DNA from: Actinopolyspora halophila DSM 43834
GTDB taxonomy: Bacteria; Actinomycetota; Actinomycetes; Mycobacteriales; Pseudonocardiaceae
NCBI RefSeq assembly: GCF_000371785.1
Contig: NZ_AQUI01000002.1
Coordinates: forward strand, 3,947,276-4,011,275
Length of the DNA stretch: 64,000 bases
Reading direction: 5' to 3'
In this document: in pieces, positions 54,939 through 63,002 of the stretch
Numbering within the stretch: the first letter of the stretch is position 1
Layout: the number at the start of each line of letters is the position of its first letter
Program-made: the position numbers and the translations under genes
The notes under the pieces: model-generated
What the model saw: only the letters and a program-made list of their open reading frames with translations
What the model was told of the DNA's origin: nothing
Databases searched by the model: none

Positions 54939-55509
54939 CTCGCACGATCCGGCCGTTCGGGAGCAGCTTCCGATCGGTCGGATCTTTGTCATTTTCACCA
55001 AGGTCCGCCGAAACCGGCCCACTCCGGAATTTCGGTACCACCCGGTATGGAGGCACCGGCTCCCGTATTTCACCGGTGCGCTGTCAATCGCCCACCACAC
55101 CGGACGTGTGATCCCGTGACAACGCTCCCGGCACTCGCCCAGCGGTTTCCGTGAGCCGAGTTTCCGTGATTCCCGCCGGAAAAGGAACACGATGAGCGCT
55201 GCCCGGTAAATCGACATCGGGACGCAATTTCGAACAGCTGCGCACTTTCCGTGTTCAAAGAAACACGAAAGGTTACCGACGCTCCGTGCGGAAGTGATTG
55301 CGCCCTCCGCACGAACGAATCCCGCGGGCGCGCACCCCGGCTCGTGAAAGTCGAAACGCTCCGCGGGTCGCCCGACGCGAGCCGAGCGGAGCGAAAAACG
55401 AAAACGCCCTACCGACCGCCCCGCGGCCGGAGGATCTCGGCCGATCGGTCGAGATCCTCCGGCCGAATTGCCGATCCCCCAGCGGAGAACCTCGCCCAGA
55501 CTGGGGCTC
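54939..55509. other. gap after tRNA-Val with a 16-bp perfect inverted repeat
   Basis: 571 bases. The left part is AT-rich and without coding-like frames. At 55424-55465, CGGCCGGAGGATCTCG is repeated exactly in reverse complement after a 10-base loop, 44 bases before the DUF418 start. It could end upstream transcription or be a protein-binding operator for the downstream gene. I see no other feature. Confidence 0.55.
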
Positions 55510-56616
55510 ATGAACGAACCCGCTCCCGGCGCACACCGGTGCCCGCCGGACGGCACGGAGGACTCGCCGGAGGAATCCCCGTCGGGTTCCGTGCCCGAGT
55601 CACCCGCTGCCCGAGTCGGCGGAGCGACGACGAGCCCCACGACCAGAATGACCGAGCTCGACGCGCTGCGCGGCTTCGCTCTCTGCGGGATCATATTCGT
55701 CAACGTCCCCTCGCTCATGAGGATGACCAGGACAGTCGACGGTGCGGTGCAGCCCGTCAGGCACGTGCTGGACCTGCTCGTTCAGCAGCGCTTCTTCCCC
55801 TTGTTCTCGCTCCTCTTCGGCATCAGCTTCGCTCTGATGCTGCGCAGCGCGCGGGACAGGAACAGGAGTCCCGAAGCGGTTCTGGTCAGAAGACTGCTGT
55901 TCCTCGTCGTTCTCGGCACCCTGCACCACCTGTTACAACCGGGAGAGGCACTGCTGTACTACGGGCTCGGCGGAATCGTGCTCCTCCTGCCGCTCAACCG
56001 GGCTCCGCTGTGGCTCAACGGCCTGCTGGCAGGTGGTCTGACCGTCGCGGGAGTCACTGTCGCCAGCGGTGGCCTCGCCCTCGTTCCCGGGATGCTGCTC
56101 GCGGGATTCGTCATCGGGCGGTCCGGTCTGCTGCACCGGATCGGACAAAACACCACCGAACTCACCACCACCTTCTGCGTGTCGCTCGTACTGGCCACCA
56201 GCGCTCTGCTCTGGCAGGAGCAGAACCCGCTCTCCGCCGGATTCACCCGCTCTTCCGCGATCGCCGGGCTGTGCCTGGCAGCGGTCTACGTCACCGGCTT
56301 GCTGCTCGTGCTCCGCACGCCCACGGGCAAGCGAATCTCGGACGTACTGGAACCGCTGGGGAGGATGGCGCTGACGAACTACGTGGGCGCCACGCTGATA
56401 TTCGTCCCGACCGGTCTCCTGATCGGCCTGTGGCAGTCGAACCACTGGGGCGCGATGCTGGGGCTGTGCGCTGGGATCCTGACCGTGCAAGCGATCGCGA
56501 GCAACCTGTGGTTGAAGAAGTTCCGCTATGGCCCGTTCGAGTGGGTCTGGCGCTCGGTCACCTGGTGGCAACCGGTCTCGATCCGCAAGGAGGTTTCGTC
56601 GGCTCGGTTCGCGTGA
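55510..56616 (+). CDS. DUF418-type membrane protein
   Basis: 368 residues. A Ser/Pro-rich 45-residue N-terminus is followed by about eight helices, the motif ELDALRGFALCGIIFVN and the C-terminal DUF418 block with MALTNYVGATLIFV and FRYGPFEWVWRSVTWWQ. The family is a group of acyltransferase-like integral membrane proteins of unknown function, often in stress or antibiotic-related loci. The last codons are formed by DNA that resembles an edge of the dispersed repeat, so the C-terminus may vary between strains. Confidence 0.85.
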   Translation: MNEPAPGAHRCPPDGTEDSPEESPSGSVPESPAARVGGATTSPTTRMTELDALRGFALCGIIFVNVPSLMRMTRTVDGAVQPVRHVLDLLVQQRFFPLFSLLFGISFALMLRSARDRNRSPEAVLVRRLLFLVVLGTLHHLLQPGEALLYYGLGGIVLLLPLNRAPLWLNGLLAGGLTVAGVTVASGGLALVPGMLLAGFVIGRSGLLHRIGQNTTELTTTFCVSLVLATSALLWQEQNPLSAGFTRSSAIAGLCLAAVYVTGLLLVLRTPTGKRISDVLEPLGRMALTNYVGATLIFVPTGLLIGLWQSNHWGAMLGLCAGILTVQAIASNLWLKKFRYGPFEWVWRSVTWWQPVSIRKEVSSARFA

Positions 56617-56720
56617 GCGCTTCCGACGGGCGAACCTCGGACGGCGCGCGAGGGCGGGACCCCCGACGCAGGTGGACAGCTACCCGACTCCGGGGCTGTC
56701 CTCGCCGGGCACCCACCCGA
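56600..56720 (-). repeat. possible degenerate copy F of the dispersed element
   Basis: GGCTCGGTTCGCGTGAGCGC (from about 56600) resembles the reverse complement of the right flank of copies A-D, and CAGCTACCCGACTCCGGGG nearby is like their apical part. Arms are poorly preserved. It overlaps the end of the DUF418 gene and the gap before the oxidase gene. Confidence 0.35.
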
Positions 56721-56779
56721 GAGCTCGGCGGTGCGCCCCCCTCTTTTCCCGAGCACACGACTCGGCAAAGATGTGCGGC

Positions 56780-57997
56780 ATGACAGCCACCAGGGACGTG
56801 ACGGTCGTCGGCGGAGGAATCGTCGGACTGGCCACCGCGTACGCCCTCGCCATCACGGGTACCGGAGGGCGCGGGAACACGAGGGTCACCGTCATCGACA
56901 AGGAGCTCTCGTGGGCAGCGCATCAGAGCGGACGGAATTCCGGGGTGATCCACAGCGGTCTGTACTACACCCCCGGAAGTTCCAAGGCACGACTCGCGCG
57001 TGCGGGCGGCGAGGAGATGTACGAGTTCTGCGCTCGCCACGGGGTGCCCGTCGAACGAACCGGCAAAGTGGTGGTGGCCACCGAGGAGCGCGAACTGCCC
57101 GCTCTGGGGGAACTCGCCCGCCGCGGCAGGGCCAACGGGGTCGGTGTCCACGAGCTGGACGGCGCGCGGCTGCGGGAGCGCGAGCCCGAGATCAGCGGCA
57201 TCCGGGCGCTGTTCGTCCCCGAAGCGGGCGTGACGGATTTCGCCGCGGTGTGCCGCAGGCTGGCCGAGTTGCTGGCCGAGGCCGGTGTGGAGCTGCGCAC
57301 GGGAACGGAGCTGCTGAGCAGCGCTTCGACGGGTGACGAACTGGTCCTGTCCACCACCTCCGGGCAGATCCGTACTCGGAGGGCGGTCAACTGCACCGGT
57401 CTGCACAGCGATCGGGTCGCCCAGCTGGCCGGTGGCGACGTTCCGGTACGTATCCTGCCCTTCCGGGGCGAGTACTACGAAAGTTCCGCGTCCAGCGACC
57501 TCGCGGTGCGCTCGCTGGTGTACCCGGTTCCGGACCCGGCCTTTCCGTTCCTCGGGGTGCATCTGACCCGGATGCTCGACGGAAGCCTGCACGTGGGACC
57601 GAACGCCGTACTCGCCCTGGCGCGTGAGGGCTACCAGCGCCGGGAGTGGTCCGCCGCCCACCTCCGCGAACTCGCGGGGGACCCGGGACTGCGTTCCCTG
57701 GCACGCAGGTACTGGCGCCCCGGCCTCACCGAAGTGGCCCGTTCCCTGGCCAAACCGCTGTTCGTGCGCGCCGCCCGCAAGCTGGCCCCGCGCGTCCGCT
57801 CCGCCGATCTGGTTCCCGCTCCCGCCGGAGTGAGGGCGCAGGCGGTCAGGCCCGACGGGACGCTGGTGGACGACTTTCTGCTCACCGAGGACGCCCACTG
57901 GGTGCACGTGCTCAACGCGCCGTCTCCGGCGGCCACCGCTTCCCTGGTGATCGGCAGGGAGATCGCCACCCGCATCCGGCACAAGACACCGGACTGA
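56780..57997 (+). CDS. lhgO: L-2-hydroxyglutarate oxidase-like FAD enzyme
   Basis: 405 residues in the DAO family. The dinucleotide-binding start VTVVGGGIVGLATAYALA, HQSGRNSGVIHSGLYYTPGSSKA, VPEAGVTDF and the GEYYESS region match LhgO (YgaF) proteins, which oxidise L-2-hydroxyglutarate to 2-oxoglutarate and pass electrons to the membrane quinones. An ATG at 56771 (MCGM) is also possible. It follows DUF418 and a repeat remnant; no operon partner. Substrate is inferred from family. Confidence 0.86.
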   Translation: MTATRDVTVVGGGIVGLATAYALAITGTGGRGNTRVTVIDKELSWAAHQSGRNSGVIHSGLYYTPGSSKARLARAGGEEMYEFCARHGVPVERTGKVVVATEERELPALGELARRGRANGVGVHELDGARLREREPEISGIRALFVPEAGVTDFAAVCRRLAELLAEAGVELRTGTELLSSASTGDELVLSTTSGQIRTRRAVNCTGLHSDRVAQLAGGDVPVRILPFRGEYYESSASSDLAVRSLVYPVPDPAFPFLGVHLTRMLDGSLHVGPNAVLALAREGYQRREWSAAHLRELAGDPGLRSLARRYWRPGLTEVARSLAKPLFVRAARKLAPRVRSADLVPAPAGVRAQAVRPDGTLVDDFLLTEDAHWVHVLNAPSPAATASLVIGREIATRIRHKTPD

Positions 57998-58093
57998 GCC
58001 ATCGCGAGGTTGGCCTTCGAACGGCGCGGGTGGCCGCCGGAACGACCACCCGAGGCACCGGCACCGCCACGCAGGGCACCCCACGGGAAGTCT

Positions 58094-58492
58094 TCACTCG
58101 CCGACAGAGGTGACCCGCCGTACGATCGCGTGCAACAGGCTGCTGACCACGGTGACGACGATCGCTCCCCAGAACGCCGCCCAGAAACCGTCCACGTGGA
58201 ACGGCAGATCCAGCCTCGTGGCCAACCAACCGGTCAACCAGAACAGCAACGCGTTCACCACGAGGCCGAAGAGACCGAGGGTGAGGACGTAGAGCACGCA
58301 CCCCAGGGTTTTGGCCACGGGTTTGAGCACGGCGTTGACGATCCCGAACACCACGGCCACCACGAGCAGCGTCAGCGCCTGGTCGGCCACTCCTTGGGTG
58401 AGGTCTCCCGGATCTCCGAGGGTGATGCCGGGCAGAGCGGTGGTGGCCCACACGGCCACCGCCGTGATCAGGATATGTACTACGAGTGTCAC
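58094..58492 (-). CDS. small four-helix membrane protein (phage-holin-4_2-like)
   Basis: 132 residues, four hydrophobic helices, with the family's FGIVNAVLKPVAKTLGCVLYVLTLGLFGLVVNALLFWLTG. Such proteins are widespread in bacteria and are not in prophages despite the name. Role unknown. GTG at 58492 has GGAGGGA seven bases upstream. It faces LhgO convergently and the LLM gene divergently. Confidence 0.85.
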   Translation of the reverse strand: MTLVVHILITAVAVWATTALPGITLGDPGDLTQGVADQALTLLVVAVVFGIVNAVLKPVAKTLGCVLYVLTLGLFGLVVNALLFWLTGWLATRLDLPFHVDGFWAAFWGAIVVTVVSSLLHAIVRRVTSVGE

Positions 58493-58788
58493 GATGCGTC
58501 CCTCCGCGGTTGTTGCCGTCTCCGCGCTGCTCAACGCTACTTGCACTGATCGCGCTTTCCGGAAGACACCGTCGCCCGAACGGAGGTGTTCCTCCCTTCG
58601 TGCTCGTTTTCCGGTGGACAGCGACACGCCCTCGTCGAGCACGACTCCTGCCCACGGAGAAGGACGACCGCGCACAGGGACTGCCCAACTGCCGTACTCG
58701 TCGGTAACCTGTACGCGATCCGTCGAACCACTCCGGGTGGCGGACACTACGCGAGGGCGGGACCGATCCCCGGCAGAGAGCGAGAGAC
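58493..58788. other. divergent promoter gap before the LLM-family gene
   Basis: 296 bases between the small membrane-protein gene and the F420-type oxidoreductase. Coding-like frames are absent. Only weak promoter-like sequence (TTGCAC near 58541) was noticed. Confidence 0.35.
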
Positions 58789-59835
58789 ATGCGTATCGGT
58801 ATGCCGCTGAGTTTCAGCGGGGGCTTCAAAGAGACCGTCGACGAGCTCGTCGACCACGAAAAAGCCGGGTTGGACATCGTCTACGTCCCTGAGGCGTACT
58901 CCTTCGACGCGGTCAGTCAGATGGGATTCATCGCGGCTCGCACGCAGCGGCTGGAGATCGCATCCGGAATCCTGCAGATATACACCCGCACGCCGACGCT
59001 CACGGCGATGACCGCGGCCGGACTGGACTACGTCTCCGACGGTCGGTTCACCCTGGGGATAGGCGCCTCGGGGCCGCAGGTGATCGAAGGGTTCCACGGT
59101 CTGCCGTACCAGGCCCCCCTCGGGCGCACCCGCGAGATCGTGGATATCTGCCGCAAGGTGTGGCGCAGGGAAAGGCTGACCCACGAGGGCAAGAACTACA
59201 ACATCCCCCTCCCGGAGGAAGAGGGCACCGGCCTCGGCAAGCCGCTCAAACTCGTCAACCACCCGGTACGGGAACGCATACCGATCATGATCGCCGCCAT
59301 CGGTCCGAAGAACGTGGCCATGACCGCGGAGATCGCCGAGGCCTGGGAACCGATCTTCTACGTGCCCGAGAAGGCGAACGAGGTGTGGGGGGAGTCCCTG
59401 GCCACGGGGAAAGCCAAGCGGGACCCCGCTCTCGGGGAGCTGGACACGGTGGTGCAGGCCCCGCTGGCCATCGGCGAGGACCTCGACGAGCTGCTCGACT
59501 CGATGCGCCCGATGCTCGCCCTCTACATCGGCGGCATGGGAGCCAAGGGCAAGAACTTCTACAACAACCTGGCCCGCCGCTACGGCTACGAGGACGAGGC
59601 CGAACGCATCCAGGACCTGTACCTCGACGGGAAGAAGGACGAAGCCGCGGCGGCGATTCCCCGGGAGCTCCTGACCAAGACCTCGTTGATCGGCACCGAG
59701 GGACACGTGCGCGAACGACTCGCCGCGTTCAAGGAGTCGGGCGTGACCACCCTCAACGTGACCCCGCTGGCCGGCTCCGCGGGTGAGCGGACGCGTCTGA
59801 TCGAACGGGTACGCGCACTCGCCGACGAACTCTGA
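58789..59835 (+). CDS. LLM-class F420-dependent oxidoreductase
   Basis: 348 residues of the luciferase-like monooxygenase fold (TIM barrel). SFSGGFKETVDELVDHEKAGLDIVYVPEA, QMGFIAARTQRLEIASGI and LDYVSDGRFTLGIGASGP are the F420-binding-type blocks of the MSMEG_2256/Rv0953c-like group. Deazaflavin use is inferred. The substrate is unknown. ATG follows GAGCGAGAGAC. No adjacent F420 gene. Confidence 0.87.
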   Translation: MRIGMPLSFSGGFKETVDELVDHEKAGLDIVYVPEAYSFDAVSQMGFIAARTQRLEIASGILQIYTRTPTLTAMTAAGLDYVSDGRFTLGIGASGPQVIEGFHGLPYQAPLGRTREIVDICRKVWRRERLTHEGKNYNIPLPEEEGTGLGKPLKLVNHPVRERIPIMIAAIGPKNVAMTAEIAEAWEPIFYVPEKANEVWGESLATGKAKRDPALGELDTVVQAPLAIGEDLDELLDSMRPMLALYIGGMGAKGKNFYNNLARRYGYEDEAERIQDLYLDGKKDEAAAAIPRELLTKTSLIGTEGHVRERLAAFKESGVTTLNVTPLAGSAGERTRLIERVRALADEL

Positions 59836-59886
59836 TCGGGATTTCCGTTCGGGCTGCGCGGTTCCTCCGGAACGGCACCTCCCGCT

Positions 59887-59921
59887 GACTCTCGCCGCGG
59901 GTGTCCCGGCGTCGGGTAGCC
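59887..59921 (-). repeat. partial reverse-orientation copy G of the dispersed element
   Basis: GACTCTCGCCGCGGGTGTCC and then CGTCGGGTAGCC match the reverse complement of copies A-D from the right arm to the apical CTAC side, differing at only about six bases. The left arm is missing. It lies in the convergent gap 59836-60069. The same gap holds a GGCCCG/CGGGCC hairpin at 60034-60052 that may end the dehydrogenase. Confidence 0.55.
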
Positions 59922-60069
59922 CCCGGGACGGTTTCCGGCCCGGCTGACCGGTTCGGACGCGGTGCGCGTCCGGATTTCCGGCAGCCGGGTGCCGGTTGGG
60001 CCCTCCGAGGTGTCAGGGCACCGCACGGTCAGGGGCCCGCTCGTCTCGGGCCGGACCGGCGGCCCACCG

Positions 60070-61113
60070 TCAGCCACCGTTGAGCACCCGCACGGGGCTC
60101 CCTTGCAGGAATCGGCGGATGTCCTCGACCGTCTCGGTGTAGAACGCCCGGTAGGTGGTTTCGCTGACATAACCGATGTGCGGGGTGAGCACCGTGCGCG
60201 GCGCACTGCGCCAGGGATCGTCGGCCGGGAGTGGTTCGCGCTCGTAGACGTCGATCCCCGCACCACCTATGCGACCCTCGTGCAGCGCGGCGATCAGTTC
60301 GGGCTCGTCCACGAGCGGACCACGGGAGGTGTTGATCAAATAGCCCTCCGGCCCCATGGCATCGATCTCCGGACGACCGACCAGTCCTCGGGAGCGCTCG
60401 CTCAGTCGCATGTGGATCGTGACCACGTCGGAGGCCGCGAACAGCTCCCGCTTGCCGACCGCCCGGGCCCCGAACTCGCTCGCCCGCTCCTCCGTGAGGT
60501 TCTCGCTGAAGGCCAGCACCTCCATGCCGAAGGCGCGTCCGACGGTGGCGACCTGGCCACCGAGACGTCCCAGCCCGAGCACTCCGAGAGTGCGTCCCGC
60601 CAGGTCGACACCGATGGTGTGCTGCCATCCCCCCGCGCGCACCGCGCGGTCCTCCTGCGGAATCCCACGCGCCAGCGCGAGGATCAGCCCCCAGGTGAGT
60701 TCCGCCGTGGGAGCCCAGTCGCCTCCCGTGGAGGAGCCGTTGCCGGTCCCGCAAACGGTCACTCCGTTCTCGGTCGCCGCCTCCGTGTCGATGGCCGCAT
60801 TGCCCATGCCGGTTGTGACCAGCAATCTCAACTTGGGAAGCGCTTCCAGAACCTCCCGGGGGAACGCGGTCCGCTCCCGCATGACCGCTACGACGTCGAA
60901 CCGTGCGAGCCTGCGCACCAGCTCCTCGCGGTCGGCGATGTGCTCGTCGAACACCACCACTTCGGTGTCCCCGGGCAGGTTCTCCCAGTCCCCGTACTCG
61001 CGGGCGACGTTCTGGTAGTCGTCCAGTACCGCGACGGCGACGCCGGCGTCCGAGCCGTTCGCGGCGTTCTGCCGCACGGCTCCCTCAAGGTCCTGTGCGC
61101 TGTCACCCAGCAT
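60070..61113 (-). CDS. D-2-hydroxyacid dehydrogenase family protein
   Basis: 347 residues. NAD-binding Rossmann core with TLGVLGLGRLGGQVA, the catalytic Arg segment INTSRGPLVDE, a Glu and the His of TPHIGYVSE. Similar enzymes include phosphoglycerate and formate-type dehydrogenases; the N-terminus VAVLDDYQNVAREYGDW matches the actinobacterial/plant-type group of unknown substrate. ATG at 61113 has TGGGAG four bases upstream. It is divergent from the DUF952-cupin gene. Confidence 0.88.
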   Translation of the reverse strand: MLGDSAQDLEGAVRQNAANGSDAGVAVAVLDDYQNVAREYGDWENLPGDTEVVVFDEHIADREELVRRLARFDVVAVMRERTAFPREVLEALPKLRLLVTTGMGNAAIDTEAATENGVTVCGTGNGSSTGGDWAPTAELTWGLILALARGIPQEDRAVRAGGWQHTIGVDLAGRTLGVLGLGRLGGQVATVGRAFGMEVLAFSENLTEERASEFGARAVGKRELFAASDVVTIHMRLSERSRGLVGRPEIDAMGPEGYLINTSRGPLVDEPELIAALHEGRIGGAGIDVYEREPLPADDPWRSAPRTVLTPHIGYVSETTYRAFYTETVEDIRRFLQGSPVRVLNGG

Positions 61114-61377
61114 GGCGCTCCCAGTCACTGGTCGGGTTTCGGTCAACGGCTGATCTCCTCCGGAGACGGCAGGTTACCCGCCGGGGGAAGTACTTCGCGG
61201 CAGTACGCCTTCGTCCGGGGCCCGTGCCTGCGTCGCACGTCCCGAAAAGCCTTTCAAGAAGGCGGCGCGACCGCTCTGCTCCCCCACGAGCGAGCCGCCC
61301 CGCCGCGCGGAGCGGTCCGCAGCGGGCGTCCGAAAGGGCTGTTTCACCTCGTGTGGTGCCCGGAGATACTTGGACGC

Positions 61378-62172
61378 GTGACCACAACGACGCTTTTTCA
61401 CCTGCTGCCGTTGCGGGAGTACCGCGCGGAGGGCACGAGCCCGATCACGGCCGACTCGCTGGAGCACGAGGGGTTCGTGCACTGTTCCCCGGACCCGGAA
61501 ACCACGCTGGCCGTGGCCAACGGGATGTACCGTTCCGCTCATGAGCAGCTGGTGCTGCTCGAACTGGATCCCGCCGAACTGTCCAGCCCCGTCCGTTGGG
61601 AGCCCCCCGCCCCGCGAGCGCCGGAGGGGGTGGACCCGACGACCCCGTTCCCGCACGTCTACGGCCCGTTGGAGCGCGCCGCCGTTCGCGGCGTCCGTTA
61701 TGCGCGCCGCGACGTGCACGGCGAGTTCGTGGCCTTCGAGACCCGTGGAGCAACCGCGCAGCATCTCGACCTGCTCCCGCATCCGGAGGGGGGCTGGTAC
61801 CGCCGCACCTGGACCTGCGCGGAAAAGGCGCTGCTCACCGATCGTGGCGAACGCCCGAGCGCCACCTCCATCTACTATCTGCTCGCTCCGGGGGAGCATT
61901 CACGCTGGCACTCGGTGCGTTCGGACGAGCTGTGGATGTGGCACGGAGGGAGCCCGCTGCTGCTGTCCACGGCCGGCCGGGGGAAGCATCCGGACGCACG
62001 GACCACGACCGTCACGCTGGGCCCGGATCTCCCGATGGGCCACGATCCCCAGTTCCTGGTTCCCGCCGGAACCTGGCAGTGCGCCGAACCCGCGTCCCCC
62101 GCGGAGGAGACCCTGGTCAGCTGTGTGGTGTCCCCCGGATTCGACTTCGCCGATTTCGAAGCGTCCTCCTGA
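61378..62172 (+). CDS. DUF952-cupin (DUF985) fusion protein
   Basis: 264 residues in two domains. The N-terminal 110 match DUF952 (FHLLPLREYRAE, GFVHCSPDPETTLAVAN, FPHVYGPLERAAV). The C-terminal 140 match DUF985/cupin_5 (LDLLPHPEGGWYRRTWTC, TSIYYLLAPGEHSRWHSV, DELWMWHGGSPL). Each normally occurs alone. No metal set beyond the cupin His/Glu pattern can be assigned. GTG at 61378 is chosen; GGAG is 13 bases away. No operon partner. Confidence 0.85.
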   Translation: MTTTTLFHLLPLREYRAEGTSPITADSLEHEGFVHCSPDPETTLAVANGMYRSAHEQLVLLELDPAELSSPVRWEPPAPRAPEGVDPTTPFPHVYGPLERAAVRGVRYARRDVHGEFVAFETRGATAQHLDLLPHPEGGWYRRTWTCAEKALLTDRGERPSATSIYYLLAPGEHSRWHSVRSDELWMWHGGSPLLLSTAGRGKHPDARTTTVTLGPDLPMGHDPQFLVPAGTWQCAEPASPAEETLVSCVVSPGFDFADFEASS

Positions 62173-62196
62173 GCGGACTCCCGGTCGTAGCGCCGG

Positions 62197-62721
62197 TCAC
62201 CGTCCCCCGCGCACCGGTGACCGGACCGCCCGCTGAGTGAGTACGCAGACCAGCACCACGGCCACGCAGGCCCCGGACAACGCCAGCCCGCGAACGTCGG
62301 TGGACTCACTTCCCGCTCTGCCCACAGTCGTCGTCCCGGTCCGTAGCCCCGCCGCCACGCGTGGGGACCACGCGCGTTCACCGCTCCGCCCGGTGGACGA
62401 AGCGCTCGCCGCTTCGGCGGCGCCGCCCGCCGGAGAGGGTCTCCGGGCGGCCGGGTCCAGCGGTTCCGGAAACCACGAACCGGTGGCCGGCGTGTTCTCT
62501 CCGCCCGGTTCGGACGGAGCCGTTCCGGAAAGGGATGACTCGGGGGCGGTCCCGACCACGTGGGGTGAACACTCCGTGGCGGGCTTTTCACCTACCCGAG
62601 TGGGAGTGAACGGAACGGTTCCCACCCACCGCTGCTCCACCCAGCTCATCGCCACCAACGCGGTCACGATCGAACTCATGGTCCCCGTGGCCACCATCAC
62701 GAAGACGGCAAGACTGTTCAC
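62197..62721 (-). CDS. two-helix membrane protein with disordered linker
   Basis: 174 residues: an N-terminal hydrophobic helix (about 3-26, SLAVFVMVATGTMSSIVTALVAM), a 115-residue Pro/Ser/Gly/Thr-rich linker without predicted structure, and a C-terminal helix (LALSGACVAVVLVCVLTQ) before a basic end. The topology resembles small Gram-positive cell-envelope proteins, but no family is recognised. GTG at 62721 has GGGGTGA upstream. Codon bias is good in both helix regions. It converges on the DUF952-cupin gene. Confidence 0.55.
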   Translation of the reverse strand: MNSLAVFVMVATGTMSSIVTALVAMSWVEQRWVGTVPFTPTRVGEKPATECSPHVVGTAPESSLSGTAPSEPGGENTPATGSWFPEPLDPAARRPSPAGGAAEAASASSTGRSGERAWSPRVAAGLRTGTTTVGRAGSESTDVRGLALSGACVAVVLVCVLTQRAVRSPVRGGR

Positions 62722-63002
62722 CAGCAATCACCCCGGATATCCCGAAGAAAAGGGGCCGCTCACGAACGCGCGTTTCGCGGCGTGCCGAAAAGCGGGAATC
62801 TGATTGCGCGACATCGTGCTTCGGAAAGCGCATCGGCCTGTCGACCACGGTATAGGCGAACGCGCAATGATGTCGGGCAACCCTCCGGGAGGTCCCCTGA
62901 AAGAGGGAGACCGTGGATCCCGGCGAGCAGGACCGCACGGGGCGGTCACTCCCGGGGCGGAAGCGATCGCCGGTACGCACCCGCTCTCCGGGAAAAGTCC
63001 CG

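Noticed and set aside
58094-58492. Prophage remnant suggested by the holin-like small membrane protein
   Set aside because: The name of the family is historical; there is no other phage gene nearby.
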